NCBI GenBank assembly: GCA_964017185.1
Contig: OZ024884.1
Coordinates: 193,501-257,500, forward strand
From: Rugalucina vietnamica
Lineage: Eukaryota > Mollusca > Bivalvia > Lucinida > Lucinidae
Direction: 5' to 3'
Length of the DNA stretch: 64,000 nt
Shown: in pieces, positions 11,886-23,875 of the stretch
Layout: each line of letters starts with the position of its first letter
Position numbering within the stretch: position 1 is the first letter of the stretch
The notes under the pieces: model-generated
Seen by the model: only the letters and a program-made list of their open reading frames with translations
Told to the model about the DNA's origin: nothing
Database searches by the model: none
Made by a program: the position numbers and the translations under genes

Positions 11886-12554
11886 ATCCTCTTCTAAAGA
11901 TTTCTTAAGAATTCGATACTGTAAAGTTGCATATATGCATGCACATGTACTTTGAAACGAAAAGTGTTTTGGTCGTTCAGACAAGAGATTGATAATTAAT
12001 TTGACAGTTTGACCTTCAAAATACATTTACATGTATGTTATTTCTTGTGCAGGATTGCGGTTTGTGTGGAGCATTGTAAATGCACATGTATATTCACTCG
12101 AGAAAATTTTAATTATATTAAATTTTTATTTCGCTCCTTCTATAAATCTCAATAATATTATTAGACAAAAAATGCATTATGTGCAACAGACACATTCAGA
12201 TTAATCATATTTTATTGTGAATAAACAAAAGGATTGGACACAAGTTATTACAACATTAGTAAGTCCTCTCCCTAAACATGTACAACTAACGTTATGATTC
12301 AATGAGAAGACATAAATGTATTTTCATAAAACAGAATGCAAGAGTTACATAGCAAGTGGTAATGGCATAGACATTTTCATTTATTATTTGTATGTCAAAA
12401 AGTTGATCATTAAGAATGAGAAAATCTACAACTTGAAGACACATTTGTTTAGGACACCCTGTTTAAATAGTTCGCACAGTGCATCAGGTAAGAGGCTGAA
12501 ATATAATTACTATTATTTACATGTACATGAATTAGGAAAAATGTCGGTTCTTCT

Positions 12555-12555
<1 letters not shown>

Positions 12556-12600
<45 letters not shown>
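12556..12600. repeat. poly-T tract
   Basis: A run of about 42 T. Polyphenylalanine and polylysine frames across it are artefacts. Confidence 0.95.
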
Positions 12601-12601
<1 letters not shown>

Positions 12602-13309
12602 GTATTCGAACATCACTACGTATTTTGCCGCCATTTTTGTTACAATACGACATCGATATATAAATATAGATGTACCAAACAAACATACTCATGTATCTAC
12701 TGTTCATAGCGTGTCGGATGCTGTTTCGCTAGTTTTTGTTAGTGACGGGTTTGCTAATATATATATAAATACGAATATTGTGCAGCGAGGGGAGATTCAT
12801 ATTCTTCACTTTTCTGGGTGGTTGCTGTTGCACCGGTTCTGTATCAGCATTGCATATAGAACATTTTGAATGTCAGGACATCCCAAACTTGGATAGAATT
12901 CAAACACAGCAGTGTAAACTTACCGACGTAACCGTGGCTGTGGACTACGACGTTAGTAACAACAATAGTGCACAGTGATTTCTGTATTAATGCACATACA
13001 TAGTTCCCGGTATTTTTTAAAACCGACACCAAAATATAAGGCCATGCGATAGTTTTCGTGCAAAATGAGTGTACCCGTTCCTGCTTTCTACTTTAACATT
13101 AAGTTTAAGCGCTAATTAGCTTTTGTAATCGCAATATTATCGTTTTATGTTGGTTTCGTTTAGGATATGTAATCATGCAGTTTCTATATGGAGTCGGAAT
13201 TTCCAACGCTGATTGTTTCTTTGGTTCGTTGTAATCTAACATGATCGACTGGTTTTCTTATGATATGTTAGAAGCCCGCGATCCCAACATTCGATGTTCG
13301 GCGCTGTAG

Positions 13310-13560
13310 TATTACGAAAAATTGCCCATGCGATATACAGAGAGCGTCACCCTCGCTAAATATTGCATAAATAAATAAATAAATAAATAATAAACAAGAA
13401 AAGATTTTTTCAGCTGCAAAATTCGATAAATTCATAGAAGGAAATAAATGGCAGTTTTAATATTTATGCTTTAAACATTGATTGTCGGTACAGGTTGGAA
13501 CCCCCTCGGTGAGCCGGTTCTAACAAATACATGTACCCATAAATTATGTTGAGAGCAAAA
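13310..13560 (+). repeat. dispersed repeat H, diverged copy
   Basis: TACGAAAAATTGCCCATGCG and ATATACAGAGAG open the copy. A short AAATAAAT repeat at about 13366-13392 interrupts it, and CCTCGGTGAGCCGGTTCTAA continues it. Confidence 0.5.
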
Positions 13561-13609
13561 ATAAGAAAATATGTATAAGCCGGTTCATCACAGTTTTATT
13601 TTAATTACC

Positions 13610-13769
13610 TGAGCCACGGCGTCGGAAAAACGGTCTGCATAGTTCCCGACCTGTTCTGACACAAACCAGCCTGTACAGTCGCTGATGATGGATAGAACCT
13701 GAAATTTTAGCTTTAAGGAGAGGGGGAACAGCACTATCCGAGAAGCGGAAACAAAGGCGCTGATCAATC
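13610..13769 (+). mobile_element. MITE family C, truncated copy
   Basis: Left part only: GAGCCACGGCG, then CCTGTTCTGACACAAACCAG and GCGGAAACAAAGGCGCTGAT. It stops at the position of the central hairpin. Confidence 0.65.
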
Positions 13770-14068
13770 TTCCTATTTAATATATTTAAAAGGATTATAA
13801 AAAATAACTTAAAGGTAAATCGATTTTCATAATCGTGCACATTATTTCTCCGAGAAACTCCGCGAATAGGTATATCTGGACTTACCTGTTTTCTCCGGTA
13901 AATATCTGCGGTCGCGGTGAAATTTCGCGGTGTTTCTCGGAGAAATCGGAATACATGAAACGCGAAATATTTTAATGAAAAGAGAAATTTACCGTTCTTT
14001 CTCCGAGAAAAAAAGCTTAGTGTCCTCCGACAAACGAGAAATATGTTGTTAAAACTTTACCGGGACTG

Positions 14069-14228
14069 TATATAAGCGAAGTGTAGCGCTTATGTGAAAT
14101 TTAGTGAACCGAACGCGAAATTTAGTGAAACGAACGCATAATCAATCACGTGGGAAAGGAAATTTAGGCAAATTGTTGCATGTGAGTTAAATATTTGCGT
14201 ATATAGCTATTTCGAAAACTATGTACCA
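14069..14228 (+). repeat. dispersed repeat M, copy 1, part 3
   Basis: Matches 22779-22935 (TATAAGCGAAGTGTAGCGCT, then two GCGAAATTTAGTGAA-like blocks). The match stops at ATGTACC, where reverse-transcriptase sequence begins. Confidence 0.8.
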
Positions 14229-15215
14229 AGCTTGTCCACATATGATTTTTCTACTCTGTATACAACATTACCACATAATCTAATTAAAGAAAAACTTCTG
14301 GATTTGATAGAGTGGACCTTCAAAAGGGCATTAAAAAACTATGGTTCACTTTATTTGGCATGTAATGACAGAAAGGCTTTTTTCACTTCCTCTGACCAAA
14401 GTCGGTATACACTTTGGTCATGTCAGAATGTATGCGACGCCTTATCCTATCTCCTTGATAATATTTATATTAGATTTGGGACCAATTGTTGGAATTCCGA
14501 TGGGTACAAATTGCGCACCTCTCGTAGCTGATTTATTTTTATACTGCTACGAAAGAGATTTCATGGATTCTCTTAACCATGATAATCAAGCTGATGTTAT
14601 CGAGGCTTTTAATTCCACATCTAGGTACCTCGATGACCTATTGAACATTGACAACCCTTATTTTGAAGGTATGGTCAATCAAATTTATCCACCTGAACTT
14701 CAGTTGAACAAAGCCAATATCTCAGATACTGAAGCCCCCTTTTTAGATCTACATCTTTCTGTTGCAAATGGATTTGTTTCTTCTAAAATTTATGATAAGC
14801 GCGATGACTTTGATTTTGATATAGTAAATTTTCCTTTTTTGGATGGTGACGTTCCTCGTCGTGCTTCTTATGGTGTATACATTTCGCAACTTATTAGGTT
14901 TGCTAGAGTCTGCAATCATGTTACAGACTTCAACGCTCGAAATAAATGTTTAACGGCAAAACTTCTCCAACAGGGCTATCGGTATCATAAACTTCGAAAA
15001 ACATTTTCTAAATTTTATCGTAGACACTATGAATTGATTTCCAAATATAATGTTGGGTTAAAGACGCTTTTAAGTGAGGGCCTTTCGGAACCTGAATTTT
15101 ATGGTGACTTGGTTTACAAATTTAAGAAACTTAAAGGAATTAATGATTTTTCTTTTCAGTTCAGAAAAATCATAACACGTTACAAACGTATAGGTTATAA
15201 ATGTTTTGAAATGGT
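14229..15215 (+). pseudogene. Penelope-like reverse transcriptase, decayed
   Basis: Encodes most of an RT domain in pieces. Recognisable blocks in order are DFSTLYTTLPHNLIKEKL (finger region), YLACNDRKAFF, VGIPMGTNCAPLVADLFL (template-grip motif), TSRYLDDLLNIDN (catalytic YLDD box), then DTEAPFLDLHLSV, KIYDKRDDFDFDIVNFPF, GVYISQLIRFARVC and FYGDLVYKFKKLKGI. The GTNCAPL and YLDD wording fits the Penelope-like group, although I cannot place it in a clade. The copy is 5' truncated, has about one break in frame, and its C-terminus departs from the VGRASDSM tail seen at 3742. No endonuclease domain is present. It cannot make a working enzyme. Confidence 0.75.
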
Positions 15216-15430
15216 TTCTTTCTTCATTCTTCTGCATTTTTACCGTACTCCATTTTCAAGCGTTTTTTTAATGTTAATAAAAAAAAAAAACAATGACTCA
15301 CATATTGCAGATTAAGTGCTTTAATATTACCCGAGCAATCATTTGATACCATTTTAGGACCTTGGAGCTTTTGGTTGCAGGGATACAAGTCATTTAGTAG
15401 ATTTACCTGTTTATTTTGTTTCATATTTTC
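15216..15430. other. tail of RT fragment and spacer
   Basis: An A-run at about 15278-15291 follows an AATAAA-like stretch and could be a retrotransposition tail or chance. Nothing else is recognised. Confidence 0.3.
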
Positions 15431-16505
15431 CCTCTTATTTCTAACATTTTCATTAATATTCATGAGATTAAAGATCATATTATTCTTTTATCAGACTTCA
15501 GGGTGATTATAATCATTGTCTAAGCATATATTTGAAACCCCTTTCAGTATCCTAGATTTATTCACAGCACTGAGCAATTGATTTTGTATGTATACTCAAA
15601 ATCTTTTCCATGATTTTTGTCCGATTTGTTATTTTCTACATTAAGATTCATGAATAAGATTATTTGAACATTAGGTTTTTATGTATAATTGCTATGTCAA
15701 AGCATTTCAATCAGACCAATCAAAGTATCTTACATCATATTTTTGGTGGGATATGGGTTTGTTTTTAAGTTCATCCCACACTTTAGAATCACGTAATAGT
15801 GGGTTGGCATGGAAACTATGTGATTTCACATCATGCAAAATTGCTCATTGTTGAGAACAACAATATTCTATGGCATTTAGGTGGTGCCTCAGACCAAGTT
15901 TGCACCCATAAGAATTGTCATAAAGTCCAAGAAAGATCGTATATAACCTATCTAAAACCCTTAAATGGCAATAGTTTTTCTCTTGTTTTCCCCAGATGTT
16001 CAACATTTTAATCAATAGTCATGAATATGCAAATAAGATAATTATCATTTATGCCATTTACATCAATAAATTTGTCATACTGTATTACTGGTGCAATAAC
16101 AAAATGTGATTATGACAGTTTATGATAAAAATTAGTTTATTTATTGATATATAACCATTTTAAGCATATTTTAAAGTTTTCATTTAAATTCATGAATATG
16201 CAAATTAGATAATTTGTAGTACTTACCATACGATAAAAGGCCTACGCCTCAGCTTTTACCTAAGACCAGATTCAGTGGTCTAGGACTAGTAACAGCAGAT
16301 ATGTGATCAATTTTGTAGGTACACCATCATGCTCATGAATCATGTAAACAGTTGCCATGGAAATAATGTATTTTTCATAGTGCAATTGAGCTTATCGTGT
16401 ACGACAAAAATTCTTTGCATTTCAGGCATCCCAATGAACAATTTGGCACTCATGAAAAATTGTCCTGGGGGTGCAAGTTAGGTCAAATTAGCCCCAGGTC
16501 ATTTT
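15430..16505 (+). repeat. dispersed repeat D, copy 1
   Basis: Matches 50943-51990 in opposite orientation. Shared blocks include CAATCAGACCAAT, GGCATGGAAACTATG, TATGGCATTTAG, several ATGAATATGCAAAT blocks, and the closing GGGGGTGCAAGTTAGGTCAA. Frames inside it (15799-16011) are not genes. Confidence 0.7.
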
Positions 16506-17300
16506 AATTTGCAATAAATTTTCATATTTATATGAACGTTTTCATATACATATCAACAATACATACATGTATTGTTTTAAATCAAGTATTTGTAGCGTTC
16601 CTTATACGTCGGTGTGGCTACGTGTTGTTATTACTTGGATAGATAATATAGCATATTGTATTTAAATTTGTAAAGCAAACAGGACCTGAAGTAAATGACT
16701 ACAAAAACGTACTCCAAATATTGTGCAAGCTACTCTGTATTGATTTTGGCAAAAGCTGTACTTGTATCTATCCCATAATAGGCAGTACATCTCTCACATT
16801 GTTCTGTTTATTATTTCTATTACTGCATGTCTGGTTTTTATCATATTTAGCATAGTAAGACACTGATAAAAAATAATATTTATGACACATTAGAAAATAA
16901 AACAGTTTTTATAATGGAAATGCACCTAGTTGACCTTTGACCTCACCGTGACCTTAATTAAAATATTCAGACGCGGCATCCGCCCTGGGACACTTTGCCA
17001 TACCCCAAAGAACATTTCAAGCATTGATGCCGAGCATTAACAAAAATGCCATCAAAACGTTTTTCTAGAGGCCGTAGGAATTAAGCATGGCCGACTATAA
17101 TGGACGGAACCATTTTATATGAGGAAAACAAGACATGTTTTCCAAAGATTTAATTCTTTGAAATATAAAAATGCAAGAAGCATTTAGCAGAATATCATGT
17201 ATGAATACGAATCATTTACTTTCTTGTAGATTTAACGTAAAGAAACCTCCAATTATCATACTTATCAGATTTATGAGTTCAACCTGTTCACCTAGATGGC
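16506..17300. other. no recognised feature
   Basis: AT-rich spacer. TTGACCTTTGACCTC at about 16930 resembles a direct repeat of a nuclear-receptor half-site. No coding signal. Confidence 0.3.
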
Positions 17301-17323
17301 TAATGGTACAGCCCAAATATGGG

Positions 17324-17331
17324 TATAAAAG
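17324..17331 (+). promoter_or_regulatory. TATA box of unknown transcription unit
   Basis: TATAAAAG within GGGTATAAAAGCGAGCG, a strong consensus. No convincing ORF follows, and the frame 17171-17407 spans the box itself. See 17332-17800. Confidence 0.4.
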
Positions 17332-17800
17332 CGAGCGAAAATTGAGAATTGCCGTCTTGCTGTCCAGTTATTCAGACGGTGCAGATCGAAAAAGCAGTAG
17401 GCAGTAGTGATTGTCAACTGGTAAAAGCTTCGTGGCACGAACTGAAGGTAGTGTTAGGTTTCTAAGGGATCATTGCGATACCTGGAGACCAAAGCATTGC
17501 TTAAGTTCATCATAGTGCTGAGCACACCTGAGGCCTATACGGTTTAAAGGACCATTGCGGTACTTGAACCAGCTGGTCTCAGACAAACTCTTGGGAAGCT
17601 CCAGAGACATATTGGCTATAGAGAGATAGCCATATAGACGTTTAGGCTATAGGATAGCCTTGCAACTAGGAGTTGCAAACCGTAGAGTTGTGTTGGATAG
17701 TTTTTGAGCAGCAAGTGGTCTGGGAGGTTTCAGACCGTCTCAGTTGAGAACAGCTTGAACTCGTATATATGTTTTCTGGTGATTATTCTGTGATTCTTTT
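17332..17800 (+). other. possible non-coding transcript or solo LTR
   Basis: A segment of ordinary base composition downstream of the TATA box. It holds a duplicated block (AAGGGATCATTGCGATACC at about 17465 and AAGGACCATTGCGGTACTT at about 17545), a GGCTATA/ATAGCC-rich hairpin zone (17610-17665) and GTTGCAA/TTGCAAAC pairs. It might be a solitary long terminal repeat of an old LTR element, but no second repeat is present. A structured RNA is the alternative. Confidence 0.25.
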
Positions 17801-18089
17801 ATTGCTCAATGAAATCCTAATCAAGATTGTAGACAAAGTAGTCTAGTTTTTGTTGTACAGTAGTTATATGCATAACCAATCATTTGACAATCAGTCCTGT
17901 GGAAAATTTATATAGTGTTTTTAATTGTTGAATTTGTGGATAGGACCGCTCGGAGCATTACCAAAACTTTACACAAATAAGAAAATTACATGCCACAGAT
18001 CCTTAAGATATATCTTTTTATGGATGCCAAAATGTACTCAAAAATGCCAACACAAAAATATTTTGATGGCTTGGGAGGCCAATACCAAA

Positions 18090-18475
18090 TACTTGGACGT
18101 ATTCAAAGCTACAAAACAATTTTATTTGTGATCGTTTCGTGATTTTGTCGACATTTGTATCTATATATCGTCTTTCATTGTATCAAGACATTGTTCAAAA
18201 AGATCTCGTAAAGTAAAGATACAATTGTTTATATATTGACCTGTGCCATACTGCCTTTTAAAGGAGCCGTAATAGTTGCGCAAACACGAAACTAACTATA
18301 ATACAGTGTCTTGTGAATTGTATTTTGAAACTGGCTTTGTCATAATTCTATGGTATAAGTTTTATATGTTTTTGTATTTAGTAAAACAAAAATTGAATAT
18401 GACTGGTTAAAAGCAGATCGTTTAATGTTCTTATTGATAAATCTGTTAAATACTTTAAGCTGTTATATGATCCTG
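18090..18475 (+). repeat. dispersed repeat J, copy 2
   Basis: Partner of 4541-4890, colinear and of similar length. Adjacent sequences differ, which supports a dispersed repeat and not a large duplication. Confidence 0.55.
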
Positions 18476-18539
18476 CATGTTATTTCTCTGTTCTACAATA
18501 GTTATGATCGTCAAAAGATAAAATAATGACAAACGAATT

Positions 18540-18890
18540 TTCTTTTGCAATTTGGGTTATACCCGTGGCATACAGTAAGAAAGCCAAAGGGTATGGTTTA
18601 ATGGAAAAGGTGACAAAATAGACTATCTTGCTGCGAATTATGTGAATGTTTTCCCATGGCCAGCCTATAGCCCTGACTTATCCCCAATTTAACATCTAGC
18701 GGATATTCTCGTCAGAAAAGTGCGAGAGCGAGACCCTCCCCCAGTACGATCACAGGACTGAGATAGGCATTAACTGAAAAATGGGATAACATTCCACAAG
18801 CAACAGTTAATCGCCCAATAAACTCTATGCATGGACGGATACGGGCAGCAATTGCTGCTCGTGGAGGCCATACCAGGTATTGACTTTCAA
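18540..18890 (+). pseudogene. Tc1-type transposase, C-terminal relic
   Basis: The plus strand reads DKIDYLAANYVNVFPWPAYS followed by PDLSPI (from 18612), the segment that holds the third catalytic acid of Tc1 transposases. Then come pieces equivalent to VRKVRERDPPP, NIPQATVN and RIRAAIAARGGHTRY, the usual C-terminus. The family protein is about 340 aa, and only about the last 95 residues remain. A stop follows PDLSPI where the family has glutamate, and at least two frame changes separate the later blocks. N-terminal DNA-binding part and terminal repeats are absent. Confidence 0.8.
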
Positions 18891-19164
18891 AATATACACA
18901 GTGCCGTGCATTTGAACGTGCAGATCTTGGAATGTTGACGAGATTCCACATTGACATTTTGTGACAATGTTGTGGAATAATTTAGGCTTCTAATGAATTA
19001 GAAATGAAAATTTGATTTGAAATATTTTGCGAAATTCGGCCCTATAAAATGTTTGTTGCATTTGTTTTAATTCCTTAAGTATATGTAATCGTGCATAAGA
19101 GGTGCAAACAACATAAAAATTCAACATTCAACACCAAAACATAAATACTTACAAACCATACGAA
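18891..19164. other. no recognised feature
   Basis: Likely the old 3' flank of the Tc1 relic. The frame on the other strand (18712-18957) is its shadow. Confidence 0.3.
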
Positions 19165-19445
19165 ACTATCTTGGAACGGTCAGTAACTTAAGATAACTGG
19201 GGATTTAACAGAGTCCTCACCTTATCCTTTTCTTCGGAAGTGGACCACAAAATTTATTTAGTTGTTTAGTCCTCTTGATGGATAGCTTACTGGTCAATAA
19301 ATCATCACGGACAAACACATAAACTATTTGAACCACATGCTGAATCAAAACAAGATCTCACTGATGCAATATGCTGACAGTTGAATGAAGGTCCCTGGAA
19401 AGTACCATTGAAAAACTGGAGCAAACGAAAACACCTGGGCCCAGT
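19165..19445 (-). mobile_element. Penelope-like 3' UTR relic
   Basis: On the minus strand this resembles the non-coding tail at 49270-49560 (CTTGGAACG, TCAGTAAC, TCAATAAATCATCA, GGTCCCTGG, CTGGAGCAAA). Strongly diverged. Confidence 0.45.
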
Positions 19446-20580
19446 TGTTAAATACTTCGTTACCTTAACGCTGTCGTTAAGCCCTCAATTTGTCAACTAT
19501 ATATCGACTTCAAAAGCAAATACACTGTTATGTTTGTTGAAGAAATGTGAAAATCTAGCTATAACAAATGTTTTCTTTGTCTATTTTCAGGAATAAAAGA
19601 CGACACAGCTGTACAAAGCCAGCGAACACAAAGACAAAAGAAAAAATACAGTCACAGATCATCAAAACCAAACAGATAAAATTGCTGAATTAAAATATAT
19701 ATATAAATATATAAATAATAATAATAATGGAAAGACTAATTACACAGCAAACTTTTTTAGCTGTGCCACCTCATTTCATATGGAATCATTTTCTTCAGAC
19801 TTAAGAGTTGAGTACCCACTTCTGCCTTTTATAAGAATTCTGAGTTACCTATTTACTTACTGCTATACATAAACATAGAACCAGTTTTGTTTTTTGTTTT
19901 TTTGTTTGTTTTTTTTTTCTTCTGGAATCTTCATAAATGTACCAATTATGAATTAAATGTACAAAACAAACACATAAACAAACATATTGCTAGCTACCTT
20001 TCTCGTTTCAGATGTATGCGGGATGATCAAGAGGACTGACTTTGTCAAAGATCAACAAAATCAAATAATTTATCTGTTTTAATCCTTGACCTAACGACTT
20101 CTGACACGTTTAAACAATTTCTCGTGAAATTCCTGCATAGAAGGCAGTGACTGGTTGATAGAAAAACAAGCAAGGGACTGGTTCGCGGAAAATTATCGAT
20201 ATTGTCATTTCGTTCTACTAAATACTCTTTGTCATGTTAATCACTTAATTGTAAATTTTCTTGTTTTAAACTGTTAATAAAATACTTGTAATAAAATGAT
20301 AAGGTGAGGGAACAAATGTTGCTCTGCGGTTTTAGGATTGAGAATGCAGCTATCTCTTTCGGTCACGACGCGTGTAATGTCACCCCCCCTCACACACACC
20401 TGTCCTGCTCAAAAGTGGTAGTTGTGGTCACAATCAGAACACCGAGAACAACAGTATTTGTTCAAACACACCGTAACTTCTCCCTTTTTATCAACTGCAA
20501 TTTTCTTTTTTTTTTGGCAATGAAATTAATTTAAATGAAAATTTCCGTACCTACGGTATGTATGCATGACTATATATATC
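19446..20580. other. no recognised feature
   Basis: AT-rich spacer with short ATA and T runs (about 19695-19730, 19885-19920, 20505-20515). Frame 20304-20534 has no supporting signal. Confidence 0.3.
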
Positions 20581-20584
20581 TGTA

Positions 20585-20900
<316 letters not shown>

Positions 20901-21018
20901 TTAGAGGATTTCAGATAATTAACTAAGTATCATCGCCGGTCAAGTCAAGTCAAGTAAAATTCATATAACGTTGGTTTGGGACTAACATTTGTAACACAAG
21001 CTCATAGGATCTTTTTAC

Positions 21019-21075
21019 ACCGACTATGATAAAGAGTCACTGATGAGGGTTCGGTGCCCGAAATTGCGCGGTTTG
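21019..21075 (+). ncRNA. hammerhead-ribozyme-like core motif
   Basis: Contains CTGATGA (21040-21046), a GGG/CCC stem with a 7-nt loop, then CGAAA ending at 21063, the order and spacing of a hammerhead core. GACT and AGTC (about 21022-21025 and 21035-21038) could form stem I. I could not find a convincing stem III or an NUH cleavage site, so it may be decayed or coincidental. Confidence 0.25.
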
Positions 21076-21179
21076 GAACATACTACCTCCATTTGTACAG
21101 ATTGTATGTACATGTGTGATATTGGCAGATACATGAGCAGGTGTGCACGCTGCTTGTTTAAGCATCCCGTATGTGTGTA

Positions 21180-21425
21180 TATATGACTGTATGTATGTAT
21201 GTATTTATGTATATGTGTATATAATTGTCTAGAATGAGAGACAATTTTGATATATGAAACGCTTGAAGTATGTACGGAAAACAGAACCGAAATTTCAAAA
21301 TTTTCAGTTTAAATATGTATATATATATTCAGTTTGTTTAAATATGTTCATTCATGTTATATATAAAATTTATGGTGTGTATATGGGGTCGGGTAGGGGC
21401 GGAGGTGCCGACCAAAAAAAATTAT

Positions 21426-21427
<2 letters not shown>
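21180..21427. other. microsatellite-like spacer
   Basis: Short GTAT and TATATG runs, no coding signal. Confidence 0.35.
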
Positions 21428-21429
<2 letters not shown>

Positions 21430-21461
<32 letters not shown>

Positions 21462-21472
21462 AAAAAAGAAAT
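21430..21472. repeat. poly-A tract
   Basis: About 30 uninterrupted A, then interrupted A/G. Confidence 0.9.
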
Positions 21473-21557
21473 GTGAAAATCATTTGCAATGCAAAGGATT
21501 CTCAAATTTTGTCAACAAAAAATAACACTATTATATTTGTAAACCTGCCTTTTGAAA

Positions 21558-22935
21558 TTTTAACGAATCGTAAGCTAACGACATCGTTATTTTTAAACAA
21601 CTGGCACCAGATGAGCCCTAACTGGTCAAGCTAGCGACAAGGCGATTCGACCCTAAATGGCTTTAAATGTCATGAATGCCATGCATAAAGTTTACTTTAG
21701 GCCCAAACTCTAAGCTCTTGACTGCCAAGTAGCTCGCTTATCAACTTTCAGGTCTGATTCAGTAGTTGTCCGTGTAGCATGCTGTGCAAAGTTTAGTGAT
21801 AAATGTTACTGTAACATGATCTACAACTTCCTGACTAATAAAATGTATGAAGAATTTCGAAACTAATATCAGTAGTTTGGAAGAAATAATAAAACAATTG
21901 TTTCAAGACGAACCAGTCTTCCTGGACAACAAACCAATCGAAAATTTGTGGCAAGATCTTTCGGATTCCAACCAATATTGACACTTAAATGAAAATATAA
22001 AACACATTCTTTGTTTAAAGTTCGATAAATATCTCGTTTTTCATTATCGTGCTTAGTGTAACAACTGTAACATTTCAATCGTTCTAGAATTATTGTTTAA
22101 GAAATTTGTTCATGTAAAAATGAAAGTTTGAATACTAGTTAATTGTGGTTTCTTTTTGTGTCGACAAATGCGTCTGCACATACATGTATGTACCCCTAAC
22201 GACCTTGTCTCTCCCATGCGAAACACAATCGACGTTGACTTGCATTAAATTATGATATTGTGTTCAGCAACATTTGTTTCCATTCGTTTGCATACGCATG
22301 AGTACATCGGTGTGTCCCTTTGCATGCGTCCGTAGCCGTCAAGATAAGTCTTATTTGAGCCGCCTCATGGGAAAACCAACAATGTGGTTGTCGAACAGGT
22401 CCGACACAAACCGGCCTGTACAATCACAAAAAAAGAGGTAGAAGCTTGAAACTTTGGATTTAAGTAGAAGAGGAATTGTACTATCCGAGTAGCGAAAACA
22501 AAGGCGCTGATCAGCTTCGCGGTTGCCGCGAAGCTGATCTGCGTCTTTGTTTTCGCCTATGCAGATTGTTGGTTTTCCCATAGGGCGGCTCATTTGTAAA
22601 TGAATTCGAAATACGTGTGACGAAGACTTTTCGCATATGTGTGTAAGGGTTCGCAGCAAAACCTAATTATTTGCATGTCAAGCGAAGGGTTGTGCTCCGA
22701 GCAATCTCTGTGATTGCTTGCAATCGTTTACGAACTATACTGAATATTGATTCATTGCAGCGGATATCGAATTCGACTTATATAAGCGAAGTGTAGCGCT
22801 AATGTGAAATTTAGTGAACCGAACGCGAAATTTAGTGAAACGAACGCATAATCAGTCACGTGGGAAAGGAAATTTAGGCAAATTGTTGCATGCGAGTTTA
22901 ATATTTGCGTATATAGCAATTTCGAAAACAATGTA
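21558..22935 (+). repeat. dispersed repeat M, copy 2 (uninterrupted)
   Basis: Colinear with 4978-5393, 8794-9654 and 14069-14228. It preserves the empty sites for the two large insertions at 21921-21924 and 22779-22780. The shared MITE must predate the separation of the two copies. Confidence 0.85.
22357..22591 (+). mobile_element. MITE family C, copy 3
   Basis: Same site and flanking ATTT as copy 1, so it was inherited with repeat M and is not an independent insertion. Its central hairpin is intact. Confidence 0.85.
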
Positions 22936-23154
22936 CCTAGCTATTTTAATAAAACAAATAACAAGTAAACAAGCAGAAGGAAAGAAAGATAGACAGCTTA
23001 ACCTGTTCAAACTTCAGACTGCTGTAGTTCATATCATATAATATGGGGGCTCAGAAACGGAATTGAGGTTGTTGATCTAAACTTATTTTTGGACATCCTA
23101 AAACACGACGATGTTTTGATAACCATTATTCCATTTAAGGATTTCTAAAACCAT

Positions 23155-23177
23155 NNNNNNNNNNNNNNNNNNNNNNN
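23155..23177. other. assembly gap
   Basis: 23 N. Confidence 0.99.
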
Positions 23178-23509
23178 ACAGTAATTTTCATCGCTGATTA
23201 GTATTCACTAAAATGAAATAGGAAACAAAATTATATGTTTTACACGATGTCTATGTACAATGTAAATTAATTTCTCAAATTATGCTTTATTTTCAAGATA
23301 TTTTATCATTAACATAGTCTGTAAGCACGAGAGGTCAATAACTATTGTCAAAGGAATGACCAAATAAAGCTCCACCTTGCGAATATTATAAGATATCTGA
23401 GTTTGTTTCCAATTAATTATAAGATGTAGTATATAGAAACCTTCCAGACTAAGTTTCAGTGACCAAACATTATTCAATTTAACACGCAGCTGATGCCTAT
23501 CATTACTGT

Positions 23510-23715
23510 CTCTATTTGCATAGAGGAGCTCATCTAGCAAATCATTCTGCACCTTATGGGTTGGCTTGCAACCTTCTAAGGTTGAGTATATTGCCATCAA
23601 AACGATACCCGATATGAAAACCAGTGTCACTGTCCTGAAAAGCATCCATGAGCATGGCAGAAAATATCAGGCTGAACAGTGTTGGTGCCATAACACAACC
23701 CTGTTTGACCCCATA
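23510..23715 (-). pseudogene. LINE reverse-transcriptase fragment
   Basis: The minus strand reads QGCVMAPTLFSLIFSAMLMD, the block before the catalytic box in RTE-like non-LTR reverse transcriptases. It continues through NILNLRRLQA and, in another frame, KVQNDLLDELLYAN, where the family has LLYADD. About 70 codons remain, with at least one frame change, and the second catalytic aspartate pair is lost. The minus-strand frame 23280-23645 begins with a hydrophobic stretch that mimics a signal peptide. It is mostly this relic read out of frame. Confidence 0.7.
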
Positions 23716-23736
23716 TACTGTTTGACCTCAAATGTG

Positions 23737-23875
23737 AAAAGGGGTGTGCCATACCGCGGTTTCGGCTACTTAAGCCTCTACAGTGACCCTTTAGATTTGG
23801 CCAAATGGAGCCAAAGAGAAATGCTCTTATTTTACAACTTTCAGCAGGATAGTCGATACAAAGACTAGTATATGA
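23737..23875 (+). repeat. dispersed repeat F, copy 1
   Basis: CCATACCGCGGTTTCGGCTA, then CAGTGACCCTTTAGA, ATGGAGCCAAAGAG and GATAGTCGATACAA. Copies lie at 43300 and 54285. Confidence 0.7.

Larger units (their letters stand above)
9655..14068. mobile_element. 4.4-kb TA-target DNA element in repeat M
   Basis: It is inserted at TA in repeat M, and the unfilled site is at 22779-22780. The ends are long inverted repeats: CACTCCCGGTAAATT at left, CAGTCCCGGTAAAGTT as the complement at right, continuing through AACAACATATTT on both sides. Both subterminal regions (9690-9850, 13845-14035) carry many copies of the palindrome TTTCTCCGAGAAA or its parts. TA target and CAGT-like ends fit Tc1/mariner-type or a related superfamily. 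No transposase is visible, so it is probably non-autonomous. Younger elements sit inside at about 10180, 11254, 11605, 13310 and 13610. Confidence 0.75.

Noticed and set aside
18712-18957. 81-codon minus-strand frame
   Set aside because: Antisense of the Tc1 transposase relic.
23280-23645. Minus-strand frame with a signal-like start, at first resembling the N-terminus of a ligand-gated channel
   Set aside because: The part KVQNDLLDELLYAN and the upstream QGCVMAPTLF are LINE reverse-transcriptase blocks. The hydrophobic start is the same relic read out of frame.
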